From Erinaceus europaeus (Eukaryota > Chordata > Mammalia > Eulipotyphla > Erinaceidae), in NCBI RefSeq assembly GCF_950295315.1, contig NC_080162.1, positions 67,431,760 to 67,495,759 of the forward strand: 64,000 nt of DNA, in the 5' to 3' direction. A model generated the notes under the pieces. The model was given only the letters and a program-made list of their open reading frames with translations, searched no databases and had not been told where the DNA came from. Position 1 is the stretch's first letter. The number at the start of each line of letters is the position of its first letter. Shown piece after piece: positions 8,530-20,700 of the stretch. The translations under genes and the position numbers were made by a program.

Positions 8530-10095
8530 GATCAGTACAAAATTCCTAGAGCTCAAATTAAAAATAGATATTGTCTATAAGTTATATAGTTCATTAAGGT
8601 ATTCTTAAGCATATTAGAGATGAAAGAATCTGCATAAGATTATTTGTAAAAGAAATTACCTAATGATAGAACCCAATGAGCAAGTGGAATGCACAAAAAA
8701 AAGGTAAAGTGGCCAAGTACACGTAATCAATAGTGAGTATAGATTCCATTACGTATGAATTTCTGAGTAAAGGCTATGAAAAGTTTCACTGCAGAAAGGA
8801 ATGTAAATGTTATTACCTTTGAAGGAAAACTTCATAATGTAAACTATAGTTTTGGATCAGGGCAAAAATCCAGATATTGACATAAAAATCATTATTATTC
8901 ATAGATACTATCTTATATCTAATTTAGTAAATCAAAAAACAAAGGCTTCTGTATATAACTTACAGTTATAAAACCAATAATATATAAATAAATAGAAAAT
9001 AAATGCATTCCAAATTTTTACAAAGTGTATTTGGGCTAAAAGGAAAGGATAAATCATGTAGTACAGTGAGAAAACAAAGAAAATACTAAGGGATATAATA
9101 TAACATAAGAAAACAGAATTTAAACAAACACTTGTAGTATGTCTATACTTACCATTGGTAAAATGAATCTGCATAAGTAAAAAATAAAACTCTACCATAT
9201 ACGAAATACAACATTCTTGAAAAAAGAGTATAAATGTGGAAATTAAGAACAAATAACATAAAAATACAACTTTTAAATGAGAAAAGAAAATTAAAATGCA
9301 AAGCTATAGCACAAAAATAATATTAGATAAGTGGAACTCAGCCAAAGTTATTAAATAAGACCAAGGGTGGGCATATTAAGCAAGACCTAAATCCATAAAG
9401 AGAAAATATCCTTCATGGTGTTTTGCACCAAATAGCAGTAACCAGAGAGCAAAGTAAAATCTGAATAATGCAGGGGGAAATGGACAGAAACATAAATCAT
9501 TAAAGATGCAGTCTCATGCCGATCAGCTCACAGAAACATACAGAAAAAAAGCACTCAAAAATATGCTCTGATGCCTTGGAGACACATATTATGGGGAGAT
9601 GAGAAGTTGTAACTATGTAACAACTGTAATATAATCCAATACACCCCAATAAAGTAAAAAAAAAAGGATTTGAACATTGGATAAGATTTATTCACCTGGT
9701 GAAGATCAAATTTTGTAGAAAATATAGGCTACATTATTTTCAAAGTGCCTGTGGATTACTGGTAAGAGTTTACTGTGAGGTGAAGTAGAACCCATACTTA
9801 AATTTAATTAAGGCATTCTGTTTCTTACATTTTATGACAGCATTCAAGAAATTCATGAGCTATCAAAGATGTTTATTTATAATATAGGCTTTATTTTAGA
9901 TGATTTTGCTCAACTCTGGACTAAATAGTTATTATTAGCATATCTAAAGTATGCTAAGAAAACCAACTCTAAATAAATAGAATATTATAGATGTTTATAT
10001 GGAACCATAGAAAAATCCCAAATTGCCAAAGAAATCCTGAGGAAAAAAAAGTAGCAAAAATAAATAATTCATACTCCCTGAAAGAGTTTGCCATG
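8530..10095. other. AT-rich spacer; possible retroposed 3' tail near 9660
   Basis: No gene or clear repeat. Sequence near 9560-9662 (ending CCCCAATAAAGT then a run of A) looks like the 3' end of a LINE-mobilised copy or an L1 3' UTR, but no duplication or coding part was found. Confidence 0.35.
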
Positions 10096-10102
10096 TATTT
10101 AG

Positions 10103-10103
<1 letters not shown>

Positions 10104-10175
<72 letters not shown>

Positions 10176-10190
10176 GTATATATATATCCA
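10104..10190. repeat. (CA)n-(TA)n compound microsatellite
   Basis: About 17 CA units run directly into about 16 TA units with one interruption. The frames translated across it on both strands are artefacts. Confidence 0.95.
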
Positions 10191-10504
10191 CAAAGTATAT
10201 ATGCAAAATATATATACATAATGTTTATACATATACATACTTATTGAATTCAAATAAAAATTAAACATGATTCAAGTTAGAAAGCTCTATTAATATAAAT
10301 CAATATGCCATTACATATCATCATCCAAAAGAGATAACTGTCAAAGTTTTGCAAATACATCTGCTTTACAAAGATGAATAAAGGTTGATTTACTTACATA
10401 TTCAAAGTTAGCATCTTGCAATATAATCAGAGTGAAAACATTTTGTATGTTTCCAATGTCTGACATATGCATAACTGGCCACTGAAAAGCCTCCTCTCTC
10501 AATT

Positions 10505-10650
10505 TTCTACTCTTTATTTCTTAGAGAGAGGAAAGGTAGTTATTTATTTCTGACCCACCATCAATGTAGCTCCCACTGTGCACTTATGTGGTGTTGGGGC
10601 TCGAACCTGAGTCTTCACACAGAACAAAAGCAAGCTTTCCACTAGGGGAG
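10505..10650 (-). mobile_element. tRNA-derived SINE fragment
   Basis: The plus strand shows GGGGCTCGAACCTGAGTC, a B-box region read antisense, after an AGAGAGAGG stretch. Head and tail are both eroded. Confidence 0.6.
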
Positions 10651-10842
10651 GAAATCCTCATTCAAGGAATGAAATTTTCAAAGAATTTCAGTCACTTTGC
10701 CACCAACAGTGGTTACTAGGATGCTAGTTTTCATGGTGGTTGTGGATTACTGGTTTTCAAAGACTATCACAGTGCTGGGGATAGGTAGGAACGAGACAAG
10801 CTAAAAGCTCATTATTCTTTTTTTGTTTTACTTTGCTTAACT

Positions 10843-11170
10843 TTTAAATTTTTTATTGGTGATTTAATAATGATTATTAACAGGAGTATATGATAAGAGA
10901 GGTACAATTCCATATAATTCCCACTACCAGAATTCTGTATCCTGTCCCCTCCATTAGAAGCCTTCATATTCTTTATCCCTCTGGAAGTATGAGCCAAAAT
11001 TCTTTATGGGTTGCAGAAGGTGGGAGTTCTGGCTTCTGTAATTGCTTCTCTGCTAAGCATGGGCATTGGTAGGTCCATCCATAGCACCAACCTGTTTCTA
11101 TCTTTCCCTAGTGGGACAGAGCTCTGGTGAGGTAAGGTTCTAGGACACATTGGTGACATTGCCTGCCACA
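10843..11170 (-). mobile_element. Family R retroposon, 3' part, antisense
   Basis: The plus strand starts with the reversed tail (TTTATTGGTGATTTAATAA), then AATTCCCACTACCAG, TGTAATTGCTTCTCTGCT and CCTAGTGGGACAGAGCTCTGG. 5' truncated, with no convincing duplication. Confidence 0.75.
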
Positions 11171-11514
11171 ATTCTTAACAACCTTCAGCCATTTTTCTTG
11201 AGTAAATTATCCAGAAAGTACTAGAAGTCTTTGGTCAATTGTAATTCAATTTAATTGAAACCTGAAAGGCTTTGGAAAATTTTAATTCTGGCTTTTTTTT
11301 TTTCAGTGTTTTCTTTGACTTTATGAAAGAGAGACTTTCCAGGTGTCTTTTCTTTACCACTTTTTGCTGATACTACCTCAGATTTAATACTAGAAAAGTC
11401 TACACTATAAACTTATCAAAATGATAATCCCAGGTTAGAGCCAGGTGTCTACTGCATCAGAGGAAGCTTCAGTAGTCTGGTGTCTCTCTCTCTCTCTCTC
11501 TCTTTCAGTCTCAG

Positions 11515-11720
11515 AGGGCCAAGCAGTGGCACATTTGGTTGAACATACACATTACAGTTCACAGGGAAAGGGGTTCAAGCACCCCAGTCCTCACCTACAG
11601 TTTTACAAGCACTGAAACAGTACTAATGGTAACTCTCTCTTTCCCTTCCTATTTTGTCCTTCCCTCTTGATTTCTCTCTGTCTCTATCCAATAAATGAAT
11701 ACATAAATATATTAAAAAAT
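11515..11720 (+). mobile_element. tRNA-derived SINE (family 1, older)
   Basis: GGCCAAGCAGTGGCACATTTGG head, CTCACCTACAG, TTGATTTCTCTCTGTC and an AATAAATGAATA tail. Preceded by a short (TC)n at 11483-11503. Confidence 0.75.
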
Positions 11721-11832
11721 GTTGTTTAAAATGAATTTCAGTAACCACTTCAAATATCAAATGCCTACTTTTGAACTTCTCTAAAGTTTGGTAAAATAAT
11801 TTAAGCCAACTAATTACACAAATCACATTGAT

Positions 11833-12030
11833 GATTGATTTTTTTTTTTTTTGGATAGAGACAGAGAGAGAAGTTGAGAGGTGAAAAAGAGATAGAGAGG
11901 GAGACAGAAAGACACCTGCAGCCCTACCTCACCACTTGTGAAGCTTTCCTCCTGAAGGTGGGGACCGGGGTCCTTGTGTATTGTAATGTGTGTGCTTAGC
12001 CAGCTGTGCTGCCACCTGACCCCTTCATGT
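11833..12030 (-). mobile_element. tRNA-derived SINE (family 1, older), antisense
   Basis: Begins with a T-run (reversed tail), then AGACAGAGAGAGAAG, GACACCTGCAGCCC and CTTGTGTATTGTAATGTGTG, ending at GCCACCTGACCCC. Confidence 0.85.
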
Positions 12031-12454
12031 TTTTGTATGAAGTCTCCTGATATTTCATCAGGATGAGTAGTCCTGAAGATCACGTGAACAACCAAGTTGG
12101 TCAGTGAATAATGACAATGGCAATCTAGATACTAATGACTTATGACAACAAATAATATCCTATTTATTGAATTTTGTGGGTAAGGAGTTTGGAAAAGGAT
12201 TTTGGAAAGGATAATTATAACTAAAATATTCAAAACTGGGGACTGAAACAGCAAAAAGTTGGCATTTTTCTTTCTTTTCACTTCTCTTCAGGCTCACTAC
12301 ATGCTCTTCAGAATGGCAACCTCATATTAATTTATAGCTTGTGATGGTAAAAATATGTATACAGTAAAGAAATAATAAGCAGCATCATACTTTTTAAATA
12401 TAACTACAAAATATATAGAACATCATAATTACTGATTATAAACATATATTTAAA

Positions 12455-12740
12455 AAAATTTTTTTTTAATTTTATGTATTTATTCCCTTTTGGTTCCCCT
12501 TGTTGTTTTGTTGTAGTTATTACTGATGTTGTTGTTGTTGGATAAGACAGAGAGAAATGGAGAGAGGAGAGGAAGACAGAGAGGGGGAGAAAAAGATAGA
12601 CACCTGCAGACCTGTTTCACTGCTTGTGAAGCAACTCCCCTGCAGGTGGGAAGCTAGGGCTCGAACCAGGATCCTTATACGGTCCTTGTGCTTTGCGCCA
12701 CGTGCGCTTAACCTGCTACGCTACCACCCGACTCCCTCCA
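12455..12740 (-). mobile_element. tRNA-derived SINE, family 1, antisense, near full length
   Basis: Reversed tail, TTGTTGTTGTTGGATAAGAC, ACACCTGCAGACCTG, GGGCTCGAACCAGGATCC, then CGCTTAACCTGCTACGCTAC (antisense A box). Little diverged. Confidence 0.9.
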
Positions 12741-12909
12741 AACATGTTTTAAAGTTCACCTGGTTTCACAGGGAAAGAAGAAAATTCTACTTAATTGTGA
12801 TGGAATGCCAAGCTTTTACAATATCATTATGAATGAAGACAATATTGCAACAGTCTCTGGAAAATATAATTTGGTACCCAATTAGAACCCTCATTAATAA
12901 TTATTGGGA

Positions 12910-13085
12910 ATTGGGAATGTGGAGATAACATTGTGGTTTATGCAAACTTTCATGCTAGAGGCTAAAAGTTCCCAGGTTAAAAACCTGGCACCACTGTAAG
13001 GCAAAGCTGAGTACTGATTAGGTAAAATAACAATAATGGTAATAATATAAGTAATAGATAAAAAAATAACATCTGAATATATTTA
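12910..13085 (+). mobile_element. tRNA-derived SINE, family 3
   Basis: GGAGATAACATTGTGGTTTATG head, TTCATGCTAGAGGC and GAGTACTGATTAGG, with an AATAATAAT-rich tail. Confidence 0.65.
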
Positions 13086-13147
13086 TTGGAAATTTTGAGA
13101 GTTAGATACAATATCTCACTCAGTGTAGAACCCCTTAAAAATTCCTA

Positions 13148-13447
13148 AACCAGGAGTTGGGCAGTAGCGCAGTGGGCTAAGCGCAAGTGGTGCAAAGCCC
13201 AAGTACCAGCGAATAGGATCCCAGTTCCAGCCCTCTGCTCCCCACCTCAGGGGAGTCACTTCACAATCAGTGAAGCAGGTCTGCAGGTGTCTTTCTTTCT
13301 CCGTCTCTGTCTTCCCCTCCTCTTTCCATTTCTCTCTGTCCTATCCAACAACGACATCAATTCTTCTTCTAGCGTTTTCCAACGACATCAATAATAACTA
13401 CAACAAGGGCAACAAAAGGGAATGAATAAATAAATAAATATTTAAAA
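13148..13447 (+). mobile_element. tRNA-derived SINE, family 1, with internal duplication
   Basis: Typical head (GGCAGTAGCGCAGTGGGCTA), middle and (AATA)n tail. In the CAA-rich part, CCAACGACATCAAT occurs twice around a TTCTTCTTCTAG insert (13350-13392), a local duplication not seen in the other copies. Confidence 0.9.
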
Positions 13448-14009
13448 AATTCCTAAACACATTCATAGTTGGTGTCTAGAAAATTTGACCTTCATTTATA
13501 CCTTAAGGTAGTTGGTTTCAGTTTTGCCTGTAAGTTAATTATTTGCCATTGAGATGAAGTAGGTTTGCCAAACAAGTTTCACTTTTGACTCATCACTAGG
13601 CATATTTTGCCCCATTACTATTTTAGCTTCTAGTAGCAGAACAACACAAGTTGAAACATCATTTCCAAGTCAGTTGCTCAATTTAAAAGGTAGAAAGTTA
13701 TTTTAGTAAGACGTGATGAGGATGATGAAACACTTCTTGTATTACTTGCCTTTATAGACATCATAACTCTGACAGGTTCCATTCCTCATTTAGTATTGAA
13801 TCACTGCCATCTTCATTAGACTTGTCAGGTATATCTGCTGAGCACCAATTTGCTATGTATTTCCTGTCTACAAATTGCCTGTGGAATCAGGCATTTGTAG
13901 CTGAGATGGAAATTGGATATGCATGTTGAATCAGGCCTCAGTACCACAATTATTAACATTTTTAAGTAAGAGAGTATTTTTAGTCTCTGGAAACAGCAAT
14001 TTTTTTTTT

Positions 14010-14140
14010 TCTGTTCTTTTAACCAGAGCACTGTTCAGCTCTGGCTTATGGTGGTGTGGAGGATTGAACCTGGGACTTTGGAGCCTCAGGCATGAGAGTC
14101 TGTTTGCATAACCATTATGCCATCTACCCTCCGCCCTGAA
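14010..14140 (-). mobile_element. tRNA-derived SINE, family 3, antisense
   Basis: AACCAGAGCACTGTTCAGCT, then GATTGAACCTGGGAC (antisense B box) and CATAACCATTATGCCATCTA (antisense A box). Confidence 0.85.
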
Positions 14141-14179
14141 ACAGCAATTTTATAAAGACTTGCTTATGTTCTCATTATT

Positions 14180-14345
14180 TGTCATTCATTTAAAATGTAT
14201 TTTATTTATTACATATGAGATAAAAACATGGTTTTCACATGAGACAGAAAGGATTATGCTTTAGCACCACACTGGTACATCTGGTGCTAGGGATGGAACC
14301 AGAAATCTTAGGAATGCAAGTACAGTGTTCTCCCACTTGGGTTAT
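14180..14345 (-). mobile_element. tRNA-derived SINE, family 2, antisense, degraded
   Basis: The plus strand has ACACTGGTACATCTGGTGCT and GGATGGAACCAGAAATCTTA, matching the antisense of the family 2 copy that follows on the plus strand. Confidence 0.6.
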
Positions 14346-14387
14346 TTTCTTAGATGCTACATTTTAGTCTTAAAAGTAACATTACAG

Positions 14388-14535
14388 TGGTCCGGGAGGT
14401 GGCGCAGTGGTAAAGCTTTGGACTCTCAAGCATGAGGTCCCGAGTTGGATCCCCGGTAGCACATGTGCCAGAGTGATGTCTGGTTCTTTATCTCTCCTCC
14501 TATCTTTCTCATAAATAAATAAAATCTTTTTTTTT
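14388..14535 (+). mobile_element. tRNA-derived SINE, family 2
   Basis: GGTCCGGGAGGTGGCGCAGT start, A box TGGCGCAGTGG, B box GAGTTGGATCCCC, CATGTGCCAGAGTGATG and an (AAATA)n tail. Little diverged; a separate tRNA-derived family from family 1. Confidence 0.9.
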
Positions 14536-14552
14536 TAAAAAAAAGTAACATT

Positions 14553-14825
14553 ACATGGGAGTTGGGCGGTAGTACAGCAGGTTAAGCGCAGGTGGCGCAA
14601 AGTGCAAGGCCTAAGGATCCCTGTTGGAGCCCCCAGCTCCCCACCTGTAGGGGAGTTGCTTCACAAGCAGTGAAGCAGGTCTGCAGGTGTCTATCTTTCT
14701 CTCCTCCTCTCTGTCTTCCCCTCCTCTCTCCATTTCTCTCTGTCCTATCCAATAACAATGACAACAACAATAATAACTACAACAAGGGCAACAAAAGGGA
14801 ATAAGTAAATGAAATAAAAAAGAAA
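14553..14825 (+). mobile_element. tRNA-derived SINE, family 1
   Basis: GGAGTTGGGCGGTAGTACAG head, CCCCACCTGTAGGGGAGTTG, GAAGCAGGTCTGCAGGTGTC and GGGCAACAAAAGGGAATAAG. It follows the family 2 copy in the same orientation, apparently in its tail. Confidence 0.9.
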
Positions 14826-15109
14826 AAAAGTAACATTACACTACAATAACAAATAAACAGAAATATATGGTACACGGCATCATTATAAACCAAATAAATT
14901 TTCAGTTTCATCAGTAATCTTAAACTTTTGCTTGTCATTTATTCTTTCTTCATTACATGTGGTCTCTTTCATTCCCTTAATTCTGTATTTTCTTGTTCTT
15001 CACGATGATGACTTGCATAAACTTTTAAGTATATACTAGTCAACATAACAAATATATTAGTTTTGACTATTTTGCCTTTAAAGTATAGCTTATAATATCT
15101 ACATCTTTA

Positions 15110-15310
15110 TTTTCTTTTTTTGAATATTTTATTTGTGCTATTTTTAATGAAAGGGTGGGGAGATACAGAGAGAAAGAAACAGAGAGAAAAACTACAACGT
15201 TACTTAGATCTGGCTGATGGTGGTGCTGGGGATTGAACCCGGACCATGGAGCCTCAGCATGAAAATATTTTTGTATAATCACTATACTTTCTCCCCAGTC
15301 CCATCTCTTT
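15110..15310 (-). mobile_element. tRNA-derived SINE, family 3, antisense
   Basis: AGATCTGGCTGATGGTGGTG, GGGGATTGAACCCGGACC and TATAATCACTATACTTTCTC. The reversed tail is a T-rich start. Confidence 0.8.
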
Positions 15311-15404
15311 ATTGTCATTACTCACAATTATAACATATACCCAAGCTGTTTATTGAGTCACATTAAAAATTAATTGAGTTAATTAACATATATCCATTTA
15401 TATC

Positions 15405-15665
15405 TATTTTTATTGCCACCAGGATTATCAGTGGAGCTTGGTGCCTTCATGACAAATCCACTGCTCCTGACAGATACGTTTTTAATATGGACAGAGAGAA
15501 ATTTAGAGGGTTGGGGGAGTTAGATTGGGAGAGAGAAACAGACACCTGCAGCACTACTCTACTGCTGGTGAAACTTCTACCCTGTAGGTGGGGACCACGG
15601 GCTTAAGCTTAGGTCCTTGAACATAGTAACATGTGTGCTTTACTGGTGTGCCACAACCAGTCACT
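15405..15665 (-). mobile_element. tRNA-derived SINE, long form of family 1, antisense, old
   Basis: Starts with the antisense of the extra 3' module (GCCACCAGGATTATCAGTGG...ACAAATCCACTGCTCCTG), then the GACACCTGCAGC and CCCTGTAGGTGGGGACC blocks. Confidence 0.8.
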
Positions 15666-15669
15666 TTAC

Positions 15670-16785
15670 TTAGTCAGCTTTTAAAACATTTAAAATAGTT
15701 ATCAGCACACAATTCATATGCAAAATATGAATTGTTAACCTTCCATTTTCTTTCCCCAAAACAATTTTATATTTGGTTTCAGGAATATTCACTGTAGTAT
15801 TTTAACAACTCAACTTTTTAGTTTGAATTCCTTTGATTTTTATTACACTCAAAACTCTTTTTTTTTTTCATTAAGTCCTTGTTAACAAAGGTGTCCATAG
15901 AAGCTAAAGTATGTTTTAAAATTTTACATTGTATTTTTTTTTCACTTTTTGAAGTGTGAATATGCCAAGTGGATAAAGTATACTAGATAAAATGTCAGAG
16001 TTACCTATACATTTTTTTTTATCATTTTTTGGTAAGATATCACTACATCACTTACTTTGTATCTGGTTCCATTCAGTTTGTTGTATTTTTTTTAATGTGT
16101 TATCTGACTTTATGCTCAACACAACTCTTCTATAACTTACTATTTATAAGTCAAAGAACCAAAGCAAGGCTAAACAATTTGCCCAAAGTGAAGCTGTTGG
16201 TTACTAATTTGGGGTTGGATTCCCAACACTCTGTTCTCAAATTCCATAATTTAATCAGTAGGCTAAAAATTCCTTTGTTACTAAACAGTCCTGGGCCAGG
16301 AAAATAACTGATATACATAGTATGCTTGTTTTGTCTTGGGTATGACCCACCACACTGAAGAACACTTTGCTGATATGGCTTTTTACCCTGTCTCTCTGTC
16401 TTGAACATTGTCAACTGTCAAAGTTGACCTGGACCAGTAAAGCTCCAAAACTAGAGCAAGACACTCATACATTCAGTGGAATGTTTTATTATATGTATTT
16501 GTGCTGAAGATCTTTGTTCATAATTAGTCATCTTCTTGGCTTTTTGTAGGCCAGTTAAGGTGGAGGACAGAAAAAAACAAAGCCACATGGGAAGACATAG
16601 ATAAATTGTTGGGGGTAGGGAGAAGCAAAATGGATCAAAATAACCTGTTTCTGGAAAGTTAACTTTCCTTTTGATTGTCCTGGAGACATTGTAGAGTCAG
16701 AGCATTGCTTCTGTCGTATTAGTACTTGGACCTTCAGTGCAAACTGAATTGCTACACAATATTAACAGAGAATATCCTTGGCAAT
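15670..16785. other. No recognised feature
   Basis: AT-rich, apparently single-copy sequence. Frames at 16029-16307 (plus) and 16151-16414 (minus) overlap one another and show no domain. Confidence 0.5.
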
Positions 16786-16787
16786 AT

Positions 16788-16789
16788 TC

Positions 16790-16820
<31 letters not shown>

Positions 16821-17012
16821 TTATTATTAGATAAGACAGGTTGAGAGAAATTGAGAGAGGAGGGGAAAATAGGGAGAGAGAAAGAGTGACACCTGCAGAC
16901 TTACTTTACCACTTTTGAAGCTTCTTCCTTCAAGAGGGGAGCGGAGCTCGAACATGGTTCCACACATACCATAATACACACTCAAAAGAACGTGCCACTT
17001 CCTATCCTGTTT
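16788..17012 (-). mobile_element. tRNA-derived SINE, family 1, antisense, with (TTC)n tail
   Basis: The (TTC)n/(TTA)n run at 16791-16830 replaces the usual tail. GACACCTGCAGACTTAC, GCGGAGCTCGAACATGGTT and CGTGCCACTTCCTATCC follow. Confidence 0.8.
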
Positions 17013-17014
17013 GA

Positions 17015-17875
17015 CAATATTCCTTAAGCCTATTTATTATATTGCTCCTACAGTGTCCCTGGAGTCAAATTTCCTCAGCTTCTCACTGGCACTAACAACC
17101 AACACTATTTCTGCTTATTCAGAGGCTGATACTGTTCTTGAGCTAATTATGCTTAAATTCTATATTCCTGGTCAACTCAATAATCACTTTGATTTTTAGT
17201 TTTATTGTATCTAAAATAAGCAAAGTCAACTCAAACTCTTTTTCTAGCTCCAAAATATTATGCTTCTTTTCCAAGTACTTTCAGTGTGGCCTTCCAGGAC
17301 GCATTACAAAATATTACCCTGATTTGATGATATGAGGAGAGATTTATTTTCAAATGATATGAGGAACACTACATTTTTTCCTTGTCACTTTTTGTTGGAA
17401 GAAACTATAAATATTGGAATATTAGGGGGGGTGTCCCATTAGTGATGGATTATCTAATTCAAGCTATTTGCATAACTATTTTGTTGGCAGCTGTTGGGCT
17501 CATACTATACTGAACTTATAATTTTCTTTTATAATTCATCAGTTTCAAGCAATTAGGTGGCTCTTTCTGGGTGTATCGTAAATAAGCTGTTCTAATAATG
17601 GAAAATGAATTTTATTTAAACTTACATTCTTCATAATTGATAATGTGCATTGAGAAATTCTGTTCTGTTAGACTTGCTATTTTCAGAACTTTAATGAGGG
17701 TTCTTAAGTGAATACAATTTACTGATACTGGCATCACTACTCCCTTAACTATAGTTCAATATTTTGTGAAAGAGTGAAGCAATACGAACAACAGATTTCA
17801 GGTAAGTACAGATGTAAAACAAAAACACAAAAGTGATTAAACTGCTAACTTTCCAGTTAAACCTCCTTTTTTATT
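17015..17875. other. No recognised feature
   Basis: AT-rich spacer with no repeat family or coding signal that I can support. Confidence 0.5.
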
Positions 17876-17879
17876 ATTT

Positions 17880-18108
17880 TCTTTTTTTTCCCCCGCTACC
17901 AGGATTATCGCTGGAGTTTGTTATGTGCCTGAATGAAGACTACACCATTCCTGGTGTTCATTTTGATAGAGGTAGATTGACAGAGTAAAGGGGAGGCAGA
18001 AATAGAGGCAGCACTGCTTCGTGAAGCTCCCTGCCTCCCCGAGGTGGAAAAGCAGCATGTAGGTGCTAGCAAGTGTGCTGCTTCTCAGCTCCTAAGGGCT
18101 TGTTGTTG
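17880..18108 (-). mobile_element. tRNA-derived SINE, long form, antisense, old
   Basis: GCTACCAGGATTATCGCTGG and ACACCATTCCTGGTGTTCA mark the extra 3' module; a degraded family 1 body follows. Confidence 0.7.
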
Positions 18109-18184
18109 TTAACATAGTTCTGTGAAATAAAATGTGAGATCTAAATAAACAGTGTAATTGGCTGCATTATAAAGAGTTGATTTT

Positions 18185-18372
18185 TTTCCCCTCCTTTTTA
18201 AAATTAGTGATATAACAGAGCTTTAGAAAATTATAAGATTTCAGGAGTGTACTATCACAACCATGTGTGGTATGTATTAAGTCATCACAACCTCTACCAG
18301 AGCTCTGTGCCTCCACCCATACATAACCACCATAGTTCTTACAAGTGCCAAGAGACAGTTCTTTTTAATGAT
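18185..18372 (-). mobile_element. Old family R / L1-type 3' tail, antisense
   Basis: TTAAAATTAGTGATATAACAG, CAGAGCTCTGTGCCTCCACC and ACCACCATAGTTCTTACAAG match the antisense tail seen at 45.85-46.02 kb. Confidence 0.55.
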
Positions 18373-18397
18373 TATTTTCATAGAATCTCAAAAACTT

Positions 18398-18724
18398 TTT
18401 TTTTTTTGCCTCTAGGGTTATCGCTGGGGTTCGGTGCCAGCACCATGAATCCACCATTCCTGGAGGCCATCTTTCCCAGTTTGTTGCCCTTGTTGGTGTT
18501 ATTATTGTTATAGCTGTTGTTGTTGGGTAGGACAGAGAGAAACCGATAGAGGAGGGGAAGATAGAGAGAAGGAGAGAAAGACAGACTCCTACAGACCTGC
18601 TTTCACTGCTTGCGAAGTGATCCCCATGCAGGTGGAGAGCCAGGAGCTCAAAACGGGATCCTTATGCCTGTCCTTGTGTTTTGCGCCATGTGTGCTTAAA
18701 CCGGTACACTATCGCCCAGTACAA
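18398..18724 (-). mobile_element. tRNA-derived SINE, long form of family 1, antisense
   Basis: Full order: GCCTCTAGGGTTATCGCTGG and ACCATGAATCCACCATTCCT (extra module), TTGTTGTTGGGTAGGACAG, CCTACAGACCTGCTTTCAC, then an antisense head ending near CTATCGCCCAG. Confidence 0.9.
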
Positions 18725-19107
18725 ACTTGTGATTTTTATCTTCAGTCCCTTGAATTTATTGCCTTAAGGGTTTACTTATTAATGTCCTTCAACTATCAAT
18801 ATTTGATAACTATGTTTTGAATAGTAATAATTCATTTTTTATCTTCATAAAGACATAAAACATGTGGATAGAATAAATTTAAAATGTACTTAAAAGTTTT
18901 CATGTGAAGGATAGTTAAATTGTGATAACATGGAAATTATGGGCATTTTGTATGAAAAGACTATAAAAAAACAGGAAAAATAGTGAGCTAATAATTAATT
19001 GATTAAAGACTTACAGAGAAGAAATTCTTTTTATTTTTTATATCTGGATCCTTCAAATCTGTAACTCTAAGAATTAATATCCCAAATTATAGTTGTAAAA
19101 ATAACCT

Positions 19108-19223
19108 AAAGTCATGGCCAGGTGGTGGTGCACCTGGTTAAGTGCTCATGCTGCAATGTGCAAGGAGTTCTAGCCTCCAGACTAGGGGAAAGGGAAGCTT
19201 CACAAGTGTTGAAGTAAGGCTGC

Positions 19224-19256
<33 letters not shown>

Positions 19257-19312
19257 CCTTCTCTCACGATTTCTCTCTGTTGCTATCGAATAAATAAATA
19301 AATAACCTAACA
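19108..19312 (+). mobile_element. tRNA-derived SINE (family 1, older)
   Basis: GGCCAGGTGGTGGTGCACCT head, AAGGGAAGCTTCACAAGTG, a (TC)n expansion at 19228-19253 and an AATAAATAAATAA tail. Confidence 0.8.
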
Positions 19313-19314
19313 TT

Positions 19315-20040
19315 CCAGTTTATGTCTAAGACTACTTTGCTGTCACTCAGACTACCATTGAACCCAATCAAAAGTCAGTACTTTACTGGTTCAAGTTTAA
19401 ATTCAATTTCTCAATTTCTAGTTCTCTACTAAATCAGGAACCTCAGGGTGTGAGTCAGGTATATTTCTTCCTTTCTATCTGGATCAAGGATTTCTAATGG
19501 ACCTGACCATTCTCTAAGTTAATAGACATATTTTTTTCTGTTCATTACTATGTGATCCAAAAATGCAGAAAGTTAGTTTAGAAGCTCTAGTTGAAAACCC
19601 ATGGGACAGCAAAACAGGGCATCCTTTTCATGAACTGCTAACTATAGTCAGACTTTCAGAAGAGTAATTTAAACTTAATGGGAACAAGTCTTTGATGCAG
19701 TTAAAACTTCAAAGACATGCCATGTTTTTATTTGTAATGAAAAAAAAAGTAGTTACTGTAAGTAAGAGGAGGGTATTCATTAAAGCTTACAAAATATTTC
19801 TAAAGGGCTTACTTTGACACAAGGGTGTGGTCAGGGGTTTCCTCCCCCCACCCCATGCTTCTTTTCCCCTTTCTCTTCTCATTTCTCTGCTCCTTCTTTT
19901 CTTCCTTTATACTCTCCATGTTCCTTCTTGCCCGTCTTCCTTCATAATTTCCTTCTTTCCCAATTGATAAACCAATACTAGAACTACAATGATCTTTCCC
20001 TTAGGAAAGACTAAAATATCTTGAATAGTTTTTTTATGCT
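19315..20040. other. No recognised feature
   Basis: AT-rich spacer; a CT-rich stretch at 19840-19960 is low complexity. No coding or repeat signal is supported. Confidence 0.5.
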
Positions 20041-20044
20041 TCTT

Positions 20045-20165
20045 TAAGTTTATTTATTTATTCATCTGCTATCGAAGGGGGAGATAGGGAGAGAATAAAA
20101 GAGACTGCTGCAACACTTGTTAAGCTTCTCTTCTGCAGGTGGGGAATCAGAAAACAGTCTCTTTA
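20045..20165 (-). mobile_element. tRNA-derived SINE fragment, antisense
   Basis: TTTATTTATTCATCTGCTAT, then GGGGGAGATAGGGAGAGAAT and CTTCTGCAGGTGGGGAATC. The head half is missing. Confidence 0.7.
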
Positions 20166-20489
20166 TCATTAGTTTTTTTTGTTTGTTTGTTTTGTTTAAG
20201 GGGACACTCCTTAATTTGGAAAATCCTTTTGGTTGTCCAGGTTAGGGCATCATACAATACATGTGAGCTAAATAAGAACAACAAATCGTTTCATAACAGA
20301 GGGAAGGAACAGCTAATGAAGATGTTTAATTTGCATCTCTATTAATATCTCTTGCTAGGAGTTGCTGGCACCTGTCACATAGATTGGCCAGAAATAAGAA
20401 AGTTCAAGCACTTTTAAAAATCACTACTCTGTCACTTATTCATGCCATGAAGGCTAATACATAAGGGCTGAACCAATCAAAGTCAGGAT

Positions 20490-20700
20490 AACTGGTTTTG
20501 AACACCTGTAGGTGGAGCAACTGGTTAAAAGCACATAATATGAAGTGCAAGGAACTGTACAGCAAGAATCTGGGTTTAAGTCCCTGATCCCCATCTGCAG
20601 GGGCCGCACTTCATATGCGAAGAAGCAGGTTTGCAGGTGTCTTCTCTCTCCCCCTCCACTCAATTTCTCTCTGTCTTGTCCAATAAAATGGAGAAAGAAA
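20490..20700 (+). mobile_element. tRNA-derived SINE, family 1, diverged
   Basis: Weak head with GGTGGAGCAACTGGTTAAAA, then CCCCATCTGCAGGGGCCG, GAAGCAGGTTTGCAGGTGTC and TTGTCCAATAAAATGG. Confidence 0.75.

Noticed and set aside
9969..10268. Tyr/Ile- and Cys/Val-rich proteins
   Set aside because: Translations of the (CA)n-(TA)n microsatellite.
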